From Hyphomicrobiales bacterium (lineage in GTDB: Bacteria > Pseudomonadota > Alphaproteobacteria > Rhizobiales > Rhizobiaceae), in the NCBI GenBank assembly GCA_900467745.1, contig UBQW01000005.1, forward strand, positions 28,675 through 92,674: DNA of 64,000 nt. The letters run 5' to 3'. The notes under the pieces were generated by a model. It searched no databases, was not told the DNA's origin, and saw only the letters and a list, made by a program, of their open reading frames with translations. How positions within the stretch are numbered: position 1 is the first letter of the stretch; every line of letters begins with the position of its first letter. Of this stretch, positions 15,747-22,682 are shown one piece after another. The position numbers and the translations under genes were made by a program.

Positions 15747-16093
15747 GCTTCCACCTCCAGTCGACGGAAGTCTGGGATTGACCACCCTGCGGCCTTGAGT
15801 TCGGGCACAGGATACATTGAACCGTTGCCGGTGATAGTTTCCAGCTCTTTCAGCAGTTCGACGTCGGGGCCTTCGATCCCGCGCGCTGTCAGCTCCGCGT
15901 GATGCTGAGAGCAAATTTCCGACAAAGCGCGGAACGGCTCGGCAGCTCTGACCACGTTGATTTCGTATCGGCCGACATCATTGCCGACTTCGAGCTTGAC
16001 CTGCAGCAACGGCCACAGGATCAGCTCGACGCGAACGTCCTCCTTGATCATATCGATGATCATCGGACTGGATTTTTGAGATTCTTTCTTCAT
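15743..16093 (-). CDS. Hypothetical prophage protein
   Basis: A 116-residue protein (MKKESQKSSPMIIDMIKEDVRVELILWPLLQVKLEVGNDVGRYEINVVRAAEPFRAL...). It is soluble, with alternating beta and helical patterns, and I do not recognise a family. The ATG at 16093 is preceded by an A-rich stretch with AGGTGCA. It is followed by the small TTG-start gene with a 4-bp overlap, so the two are coupled and end at the 15,548-15,573 terminator. Confidence 0.6.
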   Translation of the reverse strand: MKKESQKSSPMIIDMIKEDVRVELILWPLLQVKLEVGNDVGRYEINVVRAAEPFRALSEICSQHHAELTARGIEGPDVELLKELETITGNGSMYPVPELKAAGWSIPDFRRLEVEA

Positions 16094-16190
16094 TGCACCT
16101 ACTCGTTACGTGTGGTGCTGACTCAATTAGTGAACGCCCCCAGCCCATTACAAGAGACAAAATGAAAGGCCCCGTTTCCGGAGCCTCTTT

Positions 16191-16442
16191 TTATTTCAGC
16201 GCGGACGGCCGCTTGAAGGCTGGCCTTGGCGGTGGCGCTCTTCGCCGAGCTGGAGCCTGGGCTGCTGGTGCTGGCTCTGGATGAGGCGATGCCGCCGTGT
16301 GCACAACATGCGGCCGGATTTTGATTTTGCCAGAAGCGAGCACCTTTTCCATCGCTCGGTCCAGTGACGAAAGGAAACGCTGGTGTTCAGGAGAAATTCC
16401 GGTCGATTGAGCGGAGGCAGTGAGAGGGATTGGCTTTCTCAT
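16191..16442 (-). CDS. Small proline/alanine-rich prophage protein
   Basis: An 83-residue protein whose ATG overlaps the stop of the methyltransferase gene (ATGA). The N-terminal half has a helix (SPEHQRFLSSLDRAMEKVLASGKIKI) and the C-terminal half is low-complexity (SPHPEPAPAAQAPARRRAPPPRPAFKRPSALK). It is the third gene of a tightly overlapped minus-strand unit. Function cannot be inferred; the basic disordered tail could contact nucleic acid. Confidence 0.5.
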   Translation of the reverse strand: MRKPIPLTASAQSTGISPEHQRFLSSLDRAMEKVLASGKIKIRPHVVHTAASPHPEPAPAAQAPARRRAPPPRPAFKRPSALK

Positions 16443-16957
16443 GCTGTGGCTCCCAGGTTATCAACGGCGTGAAGGACTTCCGGCTGACCGAGGTAGCCTC
16501 TCTGCCACCAGATGGCGGAGAGTTGAAAGCCCGATTGAGGCCATGGTTTCGGTGGGGTAGGCATATGAAGCAACCCACGGATACGGAACCCGTGCTTCTG
16601 CACGATCTTCACCCGCGCCTTAGTGTAAGCGTGGTTTGTGGTGATCAGAAAGATGACGTTGTTCGATATGGTCATCGCGTGGTCCATGAAATCCTTGATC
16701 TTCGACCACGGCGGATTGCTCACGATCCAGTCGACAGACTCATTGAACTGGAAGAAATCGCGTCCCTCATCCAGTTCGCACCACAGTTTTTCGCAATGGT
16801 GTGGAAACTGGTCGAAGAAAGCTCCCTGTCCACGACATGGATCAAGCACGCGGCCAGAAAGCGGCAGTAGTCGGCAGATCATAGAGGACCACGCGACGGG
16901 CGTGTAAACCCGGTCGCTGTCCTCTCCTGTTGCTGAGGGAAGAGGCTGGTGTTTCAT
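16439..16957 (-). CDS. Phage adenine DNA methyltransferase-like protein
   Basis: A 172-residue protein from the ATG at 16957, which overlaps the stop of the upstream gene by 4 bp; an earlier in-frame ATG would extend into that gene. It carries an SAM-binding motif I (DPCRGQG, residues 39-45) and catalytic motif IV NPPW (81-84), the signature of N6-adenine or N4-cytosine methyltransferases. It is short and lacks an obvious target recognition domain. No restriction partner is adjacent, so it is an orphan that may protect phage DNA or alter host methylation. The host CcrM lies elsewhere in this window. Confidence 0.75.
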   Translation of the reverse strand: MKHQPLPSATGEDSDRVYTPVAWSSMICRLLPLSGRVLDPCRGQGAFFDQFPHHCEKLWCELDEGRDFFQFNESVDWIVSNPPWSKIKDFMDHAMTISNNVIFLITTNHAYTKARVKIVQKHGFRIRGLLHMPTPPKPWPQSGFQLSAIWWQRGYLGQPEVLHAVDNLGATA

Positions 16958-17577
16958 GCTGCTGCTCCGATCCAGTCCCAATTTGCGTCGTATCCGTGCT
17001 TGATCTCTCGGTCGATCCTGTCGACAGTGAAGTCGTAGAGCGTCTTGTGCGTGCGGGTCCGCACCTCCATGATCCTGTCGACAACTGCATATTCATCGCC
17101 GCCCACCCATTGAGAAATCTGTCGAAGGGTCAGATGACCGGAAGCGATGATTTTCCGGAGCCGCGACCGCACTTGCTGATCCTCAGTCATCCGCACCGGT
17201 TTGCCGTCGCGACGAACGACGTCGTAGCCACGAAGATCGGCGATATACGCTGCATGACCCACATCGCGCAGGCTGTTGATGATCTCGCCGTCACTGACGA
17301 CGTCGTAAATTTGATCAGCTGCCAGCAGAGGCGCTTCGTTGATGGTCGCGCCTACGGCAAGCTCCATGAGCAACTCAGCCGAGATCACTCGCGGATCGCT
17401 TGCCGAGCACCATGCATCGATGGTGCGGGCGGAAACATTGAGCCATTCAGCGGCCTCGGCACGGCGCTCTGATCGGTCGCCAAAGCTGTTGATCAGCTGG
17501 ACCGTCCATCGCTCAATCGCGCGCTTTGTGAAAGAGGGCTTCGGAGGCCGCACAGTAAATGATCGATATCTTCCCAT
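16954..17577 (-). CDS. Phage protein with HTH-like segment
   Basis: A 207-residue protein from ATG 17577, chosen because GGGAGAT lies 7 bp upstream; an ATG at 17643 has no such site. Residues 39-58 (RRAEAAEWLNVSARTIDAWC) look like a helix-turn-helix, and a second one may lie near LRKIIASGHLTLRQISQWVGGDEYAVVDRI. It is basic at the N-terminus. It heads the overlapped unit HTH protein, methyltransferase, small protein. It may be an early regulator, but no cI-like catalytic domain is present. Confidence 0.55.
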   Translation of the reverse strand: MGRYRSFTVRPPKPSFTKRAIERWTVQLINSFGDRSERRAEAAEWLNVSARTIDAWCSASDPRVISAELLMELAVGATINEAPLLAADQIYDVVSDGEIINSLRDVGHAAYIADLRGYDVVRRDGKPVRMTEDQQVRSRLRKIIASGHLTLRQISQWVGGDEYAVVDRIMEVRTRTHKTLYDFTVDRIDREIKHGYDANWDWIGAAA

Positions 17578-17663
17578 AGTAACAATCTCCCTTCCGGAAT
17601 AGCCCGGCAAAGAAATCGTGTGTCGTAAATTCTGTCGGCGCAAATGGGCTGTGTAGTCAGACT

Positions 17664-17703
17664 GTTGACTGCGTCAGCAATACCAATGGTTGGTCAACGT
17701 AAT
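17664..17703. promoter_or_regulatory. Operator-like half-sites between divergent early genes
   Basis: GTTGACT (17664-17670) and GGTCAACGTAAT (17692-17703) recur from the perfect inverted repeat at 10,869-10,899, here in the outward-facing order. They lie in the 216-bp gap between the leftward HTH-protein gene and the rightward gene at 17,794, so one regulator could control both promoters. TTGACT/TTGACC also resemble -35 boxes, but no convincing -10 follows. Confidence 0.4.
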
Positions 17704-17793
17704 ATTTTTTCGAGAGGTGTAATTATTGTCGGCGGCGTTTGTCGATTGCTTTGGCTGAGCGAACGATCTCTCTAATTCCTCAACGAATGGGAG

Positions 17794-18348
17794 ATGAAGG
17801 AAATGCGATTTTTTATGGCACTGATAATGGCAATGGCCAATCTCGCAAAAGGCACGCTGACGAGCGCGTGGAATTTTCTTGACTGGTCGTGGCGTGCGGC
17901 ATGGTCTTGGCTGCCAGGCGGCGGCGGCGGCGGAACTGTAATGCCCCCGAAGAAGCTCGACTTGCCCGACGCCGATGACGCAAAAGACGCGAAGGAAGCT
18001 GCAGCAAGCCAGCAACTAGCGGCAGACTACATGCTGTCGTCGCCGGAGCGCGTCGCGCTCGCCTGGGCTCGTGCAACCAAAGATGAAAGGGACTCGATCC
18101 CTTTGACCAAGCTTTCCACAGATCAGATTGATTGGCTGGAGGTGCGCCTGACCGATGCCCAGATCAAAATTTTGGCTTCTGAGAAATCAGAATTCAAGGT
18201 TGCTGCAGCATTGGCTGGTCAGGATGATGCCATTCCTGGAGTTCCAAGCGTACCAAGGCCAAAGAAAAAATCCGGCCCTGACTTAACGGACCGGATTTCA
18301 GATTTTCGAATGGGCGGAATCGAGAGGCCACCGGCCTACGTTCACTGA
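17794..18348 (+). CDS. Prophage protein with N-terminal hydrophobic segment and disordered linker
   Basis: A 184-residue protein, the only rightward gene in the early block. It starts at ATG 17794 or 17803. The N-terminus is hydrophobic and aromatic (RFFMALIMAMANLAKGTLTSAWNFLDWSWRAAWSWLPGGGGGG), followed by a charged linker and a helical domain (SPERVALAWARATKDERDSIPLTKLSTDQIDWLEVRLTDAQIKIL). The first part could associate with the membrane. No family is recognised. Its direction, against its neighbours, hints at separate control, possibly a lysogeny gene. Confidence 0.55.
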   Translation: MKEMRFFMALIMAMANLAKGTLTSAWNFLDWSWRAAWSWLPGGGGGGTVMPPKKLDLPDADDAKDAKEAAASQQLAADYMLSSPERVALAWARATKDERDSIPLTKLSTDQIDWLEVRLTDAQIKILASEKSEFKVAAALAGQDDAIPGVPSVPRPKKKSGPDLTDRISDFRMGGIERPPAYVH

Positions 18349-18725
18349 AGCGCCGACTGCCGACGACGGACCGCATCACGAAAAGGCCTCGACCTGGCAG
18401 CATCTTGCAGTTGCCGGGTCTTTTTTATCAGCGGCAAAAGCCGTTCAATTTCCTCGTCGTATTCGGCCGGAGGAATAAATTCACGCAGATAGTCTCCGTG
18501 CCGCTCCCATACGGCTTCGACGTCATCCTCGCGCTGCCTGTCCGCAGGAGACATCATCATATCCTGCACCGCCATCTCCTGATTTTGCAGAGCTTCCTGA
18601 TGATCTGCGGCGAGATCGGACCAGCGCACGTAGCCTGTATGGCTCAACACCTTGTCCATCGACATCCCGTTTTCCCGCCAGTGCATCAGCGCGATAGCCG
18701 GGCTCATCATCTGCTGCTTAATCAT
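18342..18725 (-). CDS. Hypothetical prophage protein, helical
   Basis: A 127-residue protein (MIKQQMMSPAIALMHWRENGMSMDKVLSHTGYVRWSDLAADHQEALQNQEM...). It is mostly helical and methionine-rich, soluble and unrecognised. The ATG overlaps the stop of the upstream gene (18722) by 4 bp. Its 3' end converges with the rightward gene, overlapping by 7 bp. It forms a pair with the coiled-coil gene upstream. Confidence 0.55.
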   Translation of the reverse strand: MIKQQMMSPAIALMHWRENGMSMDKVLSHTGYVRWSDLAADHQEALQNQEMAVQDMMMSPADRQREDDVEAVWERHGDYLREFIPPAEYDEEIERLLPLIKKTRQLQDAARSRPFRDAVRRRQSALQ

Positions 18726-19042
18726 GCCGCCATCTGACCACGCATGCGCTCGATGACGCCACGACGCTGGGCCGCGACTTCCTTGAGGCGGCTGTTTTCA
18801 GCTTTCAGTCGCTCATTTTCGACGATGAGCTTCTTGGCGAAATCCGCCCAGTCGTGTGCAGCGGCAACTGCGTCGGAGAGCTGATGCGACAAGACCTGAG
18901 ATGCGAATTCTTCGCGACGCGCGGCCACTGCTGCCATGCCCTGCATGTGCGCATTGACCGCACCGACGGCCAAGCCGGTGAAAATGGCACCGGTCTGCAT
19001 CGCAACGCCAGTTGCCGGGCAAGGTACGGAGCGGTGAGCCAT
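18722..19042 (-). CDS. Small prophage protein with alanine-rich helix and coiled coil
   Basis: A 106-residue protein with AGGAGAT 7 bp before its ATG. Residues 12-45 are alanine-rich and mildly hydrophobic (GVAMQTGAIFTGLAVGAVNAHMQGMAAVAARR), followed by a coiled coil ending in LIVENERLKAENSRLKEVAAQRR. The leucine-heptad part suggests that it forms oligomers. It is the first gene of a two-gene leftward unit whose promoter region contains the palindrome at 19,093-19,113. Function unknown. Confidence 0.6.
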   Translation of the reverse strand: MAHRSVPCPATGVAMQTGAIFTGLAVGAVNAHMQGMAAVAARREEFASQVLSHQLSDAVAAAHDWADFAKKLIVENERLKAENSRLKEVAAQRRGVIERMRGQMAA

Positions 19043-19092
19043 GTCGATATCTCCTAGTCAAAATCTCTGAGGACACGATCCGGTACCAGCTC

Positions 19093-19113
19093 TTAACAAG
19101 TCATGCTTGTCAA
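19093..19113. promoter_or_regulatory. Palindromic operator candidate
   Basis: TTAACAAG-TCATG-CTTGTCAA is an 8-bp inverted repeat with one mismatch. Read leftward it overlaps a TTGACA box, about 55 bp before the gene starting at 19,042. A repressor bound here would block that promoter. A related half-site ATGACTTGTAACA lies at 19,158-19,170. Confidence 0.45.
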
Positions 19114-19163
19114 CACTAAAACTTTATCCATCCGCGAAAAAAGCGGTACCGAATCAATGACTT

Positions 19164-19209
19164 GTAACAATTCATGGGCAAATTCGGGAAATTGCCCCTG
19201 AATTGTTAC
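19164..19209. terminator. Long near-perfect hairpin after the zinc-ribbon gene
   Basis: Two 18-nt arms (19164-19181 and 19192-19209) pair with a single mismatch around a 10-nt loop; the outer 11 bp read GTAACAATTCA. It begins 12 bp after the leftward zinc-ribbon gene stops. In the leftward direction no T-run follows, while rightward it is followed by GTTTTC. It may end the leftward transcript without a U tract or may itself be an operator. Confidence 0.5.
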
Positions 19210-19220
19210 GTTTTCAAATG

Positions 19221-19556
19221 TCACCTATGGGGCTTGCCCAGTATCCACCGGTTGTTGCCTTTGTTCCCGCATTTCCGGCACCTAAGCTTCGGTGACAGGT
19301 CGCTGATCACGGCATTTGGAAACTTGGCCTCCAGCCAGTCGCGATTGATCCACCCCTCTCGCTCACATCGACAACACCGGCCTCCGATCAACGCCCATCC
19401 TGACAAAGTTTCAAATCTTTGGGCGATATCATATAGGTCAGCAATTTCCTTCGGTCGCTCAGTGTATAGCGGGTCAGTGTTCCGTGTAAGATCGATACCT
19501 TTTCGATGGCGCATAGTTCTTGTTTTGTTCTTATACGAAGGCAGAGTCAAGGTCAT
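19221..19556 (-). CDS. Zinc-ribbon-like prophage protein
   Basis: A 111-residue protein with two cysteine pairs, CCRCEREGW near residues 61-69 and CRKCGNKGNNRW near 92-103, the arrangement of a four-cysteine zinc ribbon. The N-terminus is basic. Its start is 6 bp after the stop of the upstream gene, so it is the third gene of a leftward unit beginning at 20,305. Such small zinc proteins in phages often bind nucleic acid or RNA polymerase; the exact role is not readable. Confidence 0.6.
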   Translation of the reverse strand: MTLTLPSYKNKTRTMRHRKGIDLTRNTDPLYTERPKEIADLYDIAQRFETLSGWALIGGRCCRCEREGWINRDWLEAKFPNAVISDLSPKLRCRKCGNKGNNRWILGKPHR

Positions 19557-19562
19557 AAAGGC

Positions 19563-19967
19563 TCAGTCAGATGTCTCGCGCACGTGTGCCAATGTAAAGC
19601 TATCGGCTTCCTCGACAGTCAGGATTTCCGACCGCAGCAGATCAGCGATCAAGCTCAGGGTCCGGTCACCTTCAATGCCTTCCAATCGATTAAGCGCATC
19701 CGCGAGCTGTTCAGGATATCCATGAGATTGTTTGACCTTGTAATACCGAGCCAGTGTTTCGACCTTCTCAGCAGTCGTGTGGCCGCCGATGTGTCGGACA
19801 GTGAGCCGCCTCGCGCACTCGTCCTGCGACACTCCTTCGTCGATCCATTTCTCCAGTCGCTGAATGTCTTCCTCTTCCATATCACGGCCAGAAATGGCCT
19901 GGTTCGCGGCCATTTGGCGGACACGATATTTCTTGGCTTCTTTCGAATTATCGGAAAAGCTGTACAT
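19563..19967 (-). CDS. Prophage protein with possible antitoxin VbhA-like segment
   Basis: A 134-residue protein from ATG 19967, which overlaps the TAA of the upstream gene (TAATG); longer starts would run inside that gene. The C-terminal part, ALNRLEGIEGDRTLSLIADLLRSEILTVEEADSFTLAHV, resembles the helical N-RLEG-...-GEIT-EEA pattern of VbhA-type antitoxins that inhibit Fic proteins. No Fic gene is near, and the resemblance is modest. The N-terminal part also contains a helical segment (RLEKWIDEGVSQDECARRLTVRH) that could be an HTH. Confidence 0.5.
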   Translation of the reverse strand: MYSFSDNSKEAKKYRVRQMAANQAISGRDMEEEDIQRLEKWIDEGVSQDECARRLTVRHIGGHTTAEKVETLARYYKVKQSHGYPEQLADALNRLEGIEGDRTLSLIADLLRSEILTVEEADSFTLAHVRETSD

Positions 19968-20305
19968 TAAGTCCGCTGCTCCTCTTCCCAAATTTCGTCC
20001 ATAATCGCATCCCAATCGACACTGACCGATCCGCCTGATGACTGACCAGTCAGAGCTTCATATCGCGTGCGGATACGACGAGCCATGTCAGCCTGTTCGC
20101 CATCGGTTGCCGAATTCAGAGCCTTGAGAGCACGATCACCTCCATCCACATCTAAAACGATTTCGCCATCAGGAAATTGCCAGACAACGTCATTCTCACG
20201 GACATAAACGGCTGGGAGCCCGAGATGATTGCAGTCACGGACCGGATTCCAGTTGGCGTGCATACGGTCGACGGCATCGAAGAAACTGCTGCGATTATCC
20301 GTCAT
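19967..20305 (-). CDS. First gene of leftward early unit, unknown function
   Basis: A 112-residue acidic protein (MTDNRSSFFDAVDRMHANWNPVRDCNHLGLPAVYVRENDVVWQFPDGEIVLDVDGG...VDWDAIMDEIWEEEQ). A good ribosome site (GGAGGGAG) precedes the ATG. It is coupled to the next gene by TAATG. Its upstream region holds the AAAACA-GGT-TGTTTT palindrome, a likely operator. No family is recognised. Confidence 0.6.
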   Translation of the reverse strand: MTDNRSSFFDAVDRMHANWNPVRDCNHLGLPAVYVRENDVVWQFPDGEIVLDVDGGDRALKALNSATDGEQADMARRIRTRYEALTGQSSGGSVSVDWDAIMDEIWEEEQRT

Positions 20306-20381
20306 GTCAACACTCCCTCCGACTTCGTCACACCTGATCTAGTCAACGATCTGGGGAGTCTACGGCAACCTAAAATAAATT

Positions 20382-20396
20382 AAAACAGGTTGTTTT
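20382..20396. promoter_or_regulatory. Perfect short palindrome upstream of leftward unit
   Basis: AAAACA-GGT-TGTTTT is a perfect 6-bp inverted repeat with a 3-bp centre, 77-91 bp upstream of the first leftward gene, in an A/T-rich tract that is unusual for this GC-rich DNA. It is a candidate repressor-binding site. Confidence 0.45.
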
Positions 20397-20421
20397 CACG
20401 GTGAGTGAGGTTGCGTTAATT

Positions 20422-20472
20422 TATGTCTTAAAGTGCATATTTGTTGCTGGATATGTCTTATAGGTCATATTT
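20422..20472. repeat. Tandem near-palindromic direct repeats near prophage right end
   Basis: Two 21-bp copies, at 20422-20442 and 20452-20472, both start TATGTCTTA and end CATATTT and differ at 3 positions; the repeat unit is 30 bp, roughly three helical turns. Each copy is itself nearly palindromic. Position about 170 bp inside the putative attachment site fits integrase arm or excisionase sites, or tandem operators. Confidence 0.5.
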
Positions 20473-20636
20473 TCGGCGGCGGTTTGACAGGTGTTGGCCG
20501 ATGGCGAACACTCATGATGCGGCCGGTAGCAGAGTCTGGTTATGCGCATTGCCCGTATCGGGCGGTGGACATAGCATTCGGTGATTTGACTAGTCAGGAT
20601 GAATGCAAGGCGTCGACTTAGTCACTCGACGAGTAC

Positions 20637-20662
20637 GGTGGTTCGAATCCTCCCTGGCCGCA
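20637..20662 (+). other. Candidate right attachment site (tRNA 3'-end-like remnant)
   Basis: The sequence GGTTCGAATCC followed by TCCCTGGCCGCA looks like the T-loop and 3' acceptor strand of a tRNA, but no anticodon arm or 5' half precedes it. The T-stem would contain a T-T mismatch (GGTGG against CCTCC), which suggests that identity with the intact host tRNA begins near 20,639. Its + orientation predicts that the intact tRNA lies at the left end of the prophage, outside the window. Confidence 0.5.
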
Positions 20663-21010
20663 CAATCTCCATTTGGAAATTTCCGCCGACGAAACAATCA
20701 TATTCTTAGGCCTCTGGCCCGGGGACTGGCTTTTACGCCGTCCGCCCTTGTCGATCATCCGAACGGAGATAGGTGATCGAAGCCGTCGACGGGTTCCTTT
20801 CCCCTCTAACAACGGTTCAGGAACAAGGTCTCTTAGCGTCGCCTGGTTCGCCAGGCATGCGGCTGCGGTCGCGGTAGGCGGCTCCGTCATGGCAATCGAT
20901 GGAGCCGCCATAAACCTAGGGAGAGGCTGATGATGGTCATCGAAACGCTGATTTAATTTCACCGCCCGCAGGTTGCAGAGCCCGAAGGTGATCCCAAACC
21001 CGTAAAAACG
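20663..21010. other. Non-coding junction between prophage and chromosome
   Basis: I see no convincing gene in this 348-bp stretch. Open frames on both strands lack ribosome sites and protein-like composition, and one leftward frame simply reads the antisense of the tRNA remnant. It contains a short inverted repeat in the GGCGGCTCC...GGAGCCGCC region (about 20,877-20,910), which may be a hairpin. Confidence 0.5.
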
Positions 21011-21046
21011 AAAAACCGACAGCTATAAAAATAACTGTCGGTTTTT
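21011..21046. terminator. Strong hairpin terminator
   Basis: AAAAACCGACAG (21011-21022) and CTGTCGGTTTTT (21035-21046) form a perfect 12-bp stem with A and T ends and an A/T-rich 12-nt loop. It works in either direction. It could end the transcript of the tRNA-Pro gene reading leftward or a transcript from the junction region. Confidence 0.75.
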
Positions 21047-21116
21047 CTGTCGGGTCCGCCAATTTTAGGCCGATTTTACGCTTCTTTGAATCGGGAAAAG
21101 CGTAAGGAATTCAAGC

Positions 21117-21193
21117 TGGTCGGAGTGGAGTGATTCGAACACTCGACCCCCACGTCCCGAACGTGGTGCGCTACCAGACTGCGCTACACTCCG
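21117..21193 (-). tRNA. tRNA-Pro (anticodon CGG)
   Basis: Read on the minus strand, a 77-nt tRNA starts CGGAGTG and ends CACTCCG-A-CCA, with the CCA encoded. The anticodon loop is TTCGGGA between CCACG and CGTGG, giving CGG. The T-loop is TTCGAAT. All four arms pair. It is intact and is not the source of the remnant at 20,637, which has a different acceptor stem. Confidence 0.95.
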
Positions 21194-21462
21194 TGACCAG
21201 CGGCGCCTCTATAGACCGGCCCAACGGCTTGCGCAAGCACCAAAATCCAAAGCGGGTTGCATTTTTATGACGGCGGCGGCGGCAAGCGCGCCCGGGCTTG
21301 CGCGCGAGCAAAAAGCCACACCCGCCGCAAATTTTGCAATCGCGAAAAAGAGCTGATTTTCTTTTGCCGGGTTCCGCGCTAAAGCGCTGTCAGGACAGGC
21401 TGAAACGCTGCAGGGGCAGTGATTCCCGCCGCCGAATGCGCGACAAATCCAGGGACGACATC

Positions 21463-21879
21463 ATGAAACTCCGCACTTTCGCAGCCGCAGCGCTGGCCAT
21501 CACCTTGGCCGGCTGCACGACCATCCCAACGGCCGCCGATCCGATCTCCAGCCGCTGGGTCGGGCAGTCCGCCGGCAAGTTCTTCGCAGCCTTCGGCCCG
21601 CCGCTCACCGATGCCGACAATGGCAGCGGCAACGTCTACACCTGGAAGGGCGGCTACAAGACCGTGAGCGTTCCGGCGAAGTACGCCGATGGCGCAGAAG
21701 GCAAGCGCGGCAAGCAGATCTCGCCCGCCCGCAAGCAGTACCTGCGCTGCCAGGTTACCATTACCACCAACTCGGACTACACGATCCGCAGCATCAAGGT
21801 CGCTGGCGACATCCCCGGCGTGAACGGCCCCTCCTACTGCGCCGAATTCCTGGCGCCCGCCCAGCCCGCCGCGCAGTAA
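21463..21879 (+). CDS. Small lipoprotein, rhizobial conserved hypothetical
   Basis: A 138-residue protein from ATG 21463 preceded by AGGGA; the frame is open further upstream but without a start site of comparable quality. The signal peptide ends in a lipobox (LAGC, cysteine near residue 17), followed by a domain with SSRWVGQSAGKFFAAFGPPLTD and a pattern of paired cysteines (YLRCQVTI...SYCAEF). It is probably an outer- or inner-membrane-anchored periplasmic protein of unknown role. Single gene with its own terminator. Confidence 0.75.
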   Translation: MKLRTFAAAALAITLAGCTTIPTAADPISSRWVGQSAGKFFAAFGPPLTDADNGSGNVYTWKGGYKTVSVPAKYADGAEGKRGKQISPARKQYLRCQVTITTNSDYTIRSIKVAGDIPGVNGPSYCAEFLAPAQPAAQ

Positions 21880-21904
21880 GGCGCAGCGACGGCAAGAGAT
21901 GCAG

Positions 21905-21934
21905 AAGGCGGGACGCAGGTTCCGCCTTTTTTTG
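21905..21934 (+). terminator. Terminator of the lipoprotein gene
   Basis: AAGGCGG (21905-21911) pairs with CCGCCTT (21922-21928) and is followed by a run of T residues. It lies 26 bp after the stop. Confidence 0.8.
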
Positions 21935-21992
21935 TTTTGTAGATGCAGCAACGATACGCAGGCTGGCAAAGGGCGCGCACCTGAGATCGCGG

Positions 21993-22682
21993 CTACTGGT
22001 TACTCGTCGCCTTGTTAGTGGCCTTATCCATTTCAGCCTGAAACTCACGGGCTGTTTGAGGAGGTTCTTTAGACCAAACGCCGAGAAATTTCTGAACTTC
22101 TGGGCCACGTCGTGCAGCGGCGATGTCAGCGGTAAGAGAGTCGGTCCACTCTTGGACTTTCTCAAGTAACACCTCGTTTGCATTATCACCGCGGCTAAAC
22201 AAACTGTGCTTTCGCCACATGACCTGCGGCCCCTTAACCCGATACACTCCACGAGTATAAGTCAGGCTCCCGAGATCTGTCTCACTGCCAAATTCAACGC
22301 TCATCTCCGCTGATGCAACGCACGGACCGTTTCCGGCCCTAAAGCCAAGAACGACGACAAACAGTTTGGGGTTAAAGGGCAACGGACTCGCCAGAGGCTC
22401 GCTGTAGACGGGTATCCCAGCGTTCTCAAGTAGCGCACGAATTCGAGCTGATACTGCGCCCACATTCGTAAAACACTTGTCGTCAACCTGATCGCTTACC
22501 ACAAGTTCCACAGCGCGAATCAACCCCACTGAGGAGTCAGAGGAGATGGTGGTCGATCGGTCAAACCTGTCCTTTAGATATTCAAGCTCACTTGAATAAG
22601 GCCCTGTGGCCATTTCTTCCCCGAGCACTATAGAAGTACTGGCCAGAAGGCATAACAGGCTGAAGATGCTTTTGCGCCCCAT
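21993..22682 (-). CDS. Secreted hypothetical protein
   Basis: A 229-residue protein with an N-terminal signal peptide (MGRKSIFSLLCLLASTSIVLGEE). The mature part contains an RIRALLENAGIPVYSE segment, beta-strands (LFVVVLGFRAGNGPCVASAEMSVEFGSE) and a C-terminal helix. The layout of two cysteines and strands suggests a periplasmic binding-type fold, but I do not recognise a family. It lies alone between two tRNA genes, and its codon use is less GC-biased than its neighbours, so it may have been acquired horizontally. Confidence 0.7.
   Translation of the reverse strand: MGRKSIFSLLCLLASTSIVLGEEMATGPYSSELEYLKDRFDRSTTISSDSSVGLIRAVELVVSDQVDDKCFTNVGAVSARIRALLENAGIPVYSEPLASPLPFNPKLFVVVLGFRAGNGPCVASAEMSVEFGSETDLGSLTYTRGVYRVKGPQVMWRKHSLFSRGDNANEVLLEKVQEWTDSLTADIAAARRGPEVQKFLGVWSKEPPQTAREFQAEMDKATNKATSNQ

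Larger units (their letters stand above)
1..20662. mobile_element. Lambda-like siphovirus prophage, right portion
   Basis: Contiguous phage gene order is visible: decoration protein, major capsid, head-tail joining, tail terminator, tail tube, chaperone pair, tape measure, tail tip, endolysin, holin-like protein and spanins, then early or accessory genes on the opposite strand. A single tail-tube gene without a sheath gene indicates a long non-contractile tail. Portal, terminase, protease and integrase are not in the window, so the left boundary is outside. The right boundary is placed at a tRNA-3'-end-like sequence near 20,662, after which ordinary chromosomal genes and tRNAs begin. No late gene seen here is obviously broken, so the element may be functional. 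Confidence 0.9.

Noticed and set aside
16430..17472. Open frames on the + strand across the methyltransferase and HTH genes
   Set aside because: The minus strand has recognisable SAM-binding and NPPW motifs and linked overlaps; the + frames have no ribosome sites.
17644..17793. Sigma-70 promoters at the TTGACT/TTGACC boxes
   Set aside because: No acceptable -10 at 16-18 bp spacing in either direction, so they are listed only as operator-like half-sites.
20433..20621. 62-codon frame near the prophage right end
   Set aside because: Runs through the tandem repeats and ends beside the tRNA remnant; cysteine-rich random-looking composition and no ribosome site.
20618..20962. Leftward frame reading GGFEPP
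   Set aside because: That peptide is the well-known artefact of reading a tRNA 3' end in antisense; the rest is not protein-like.
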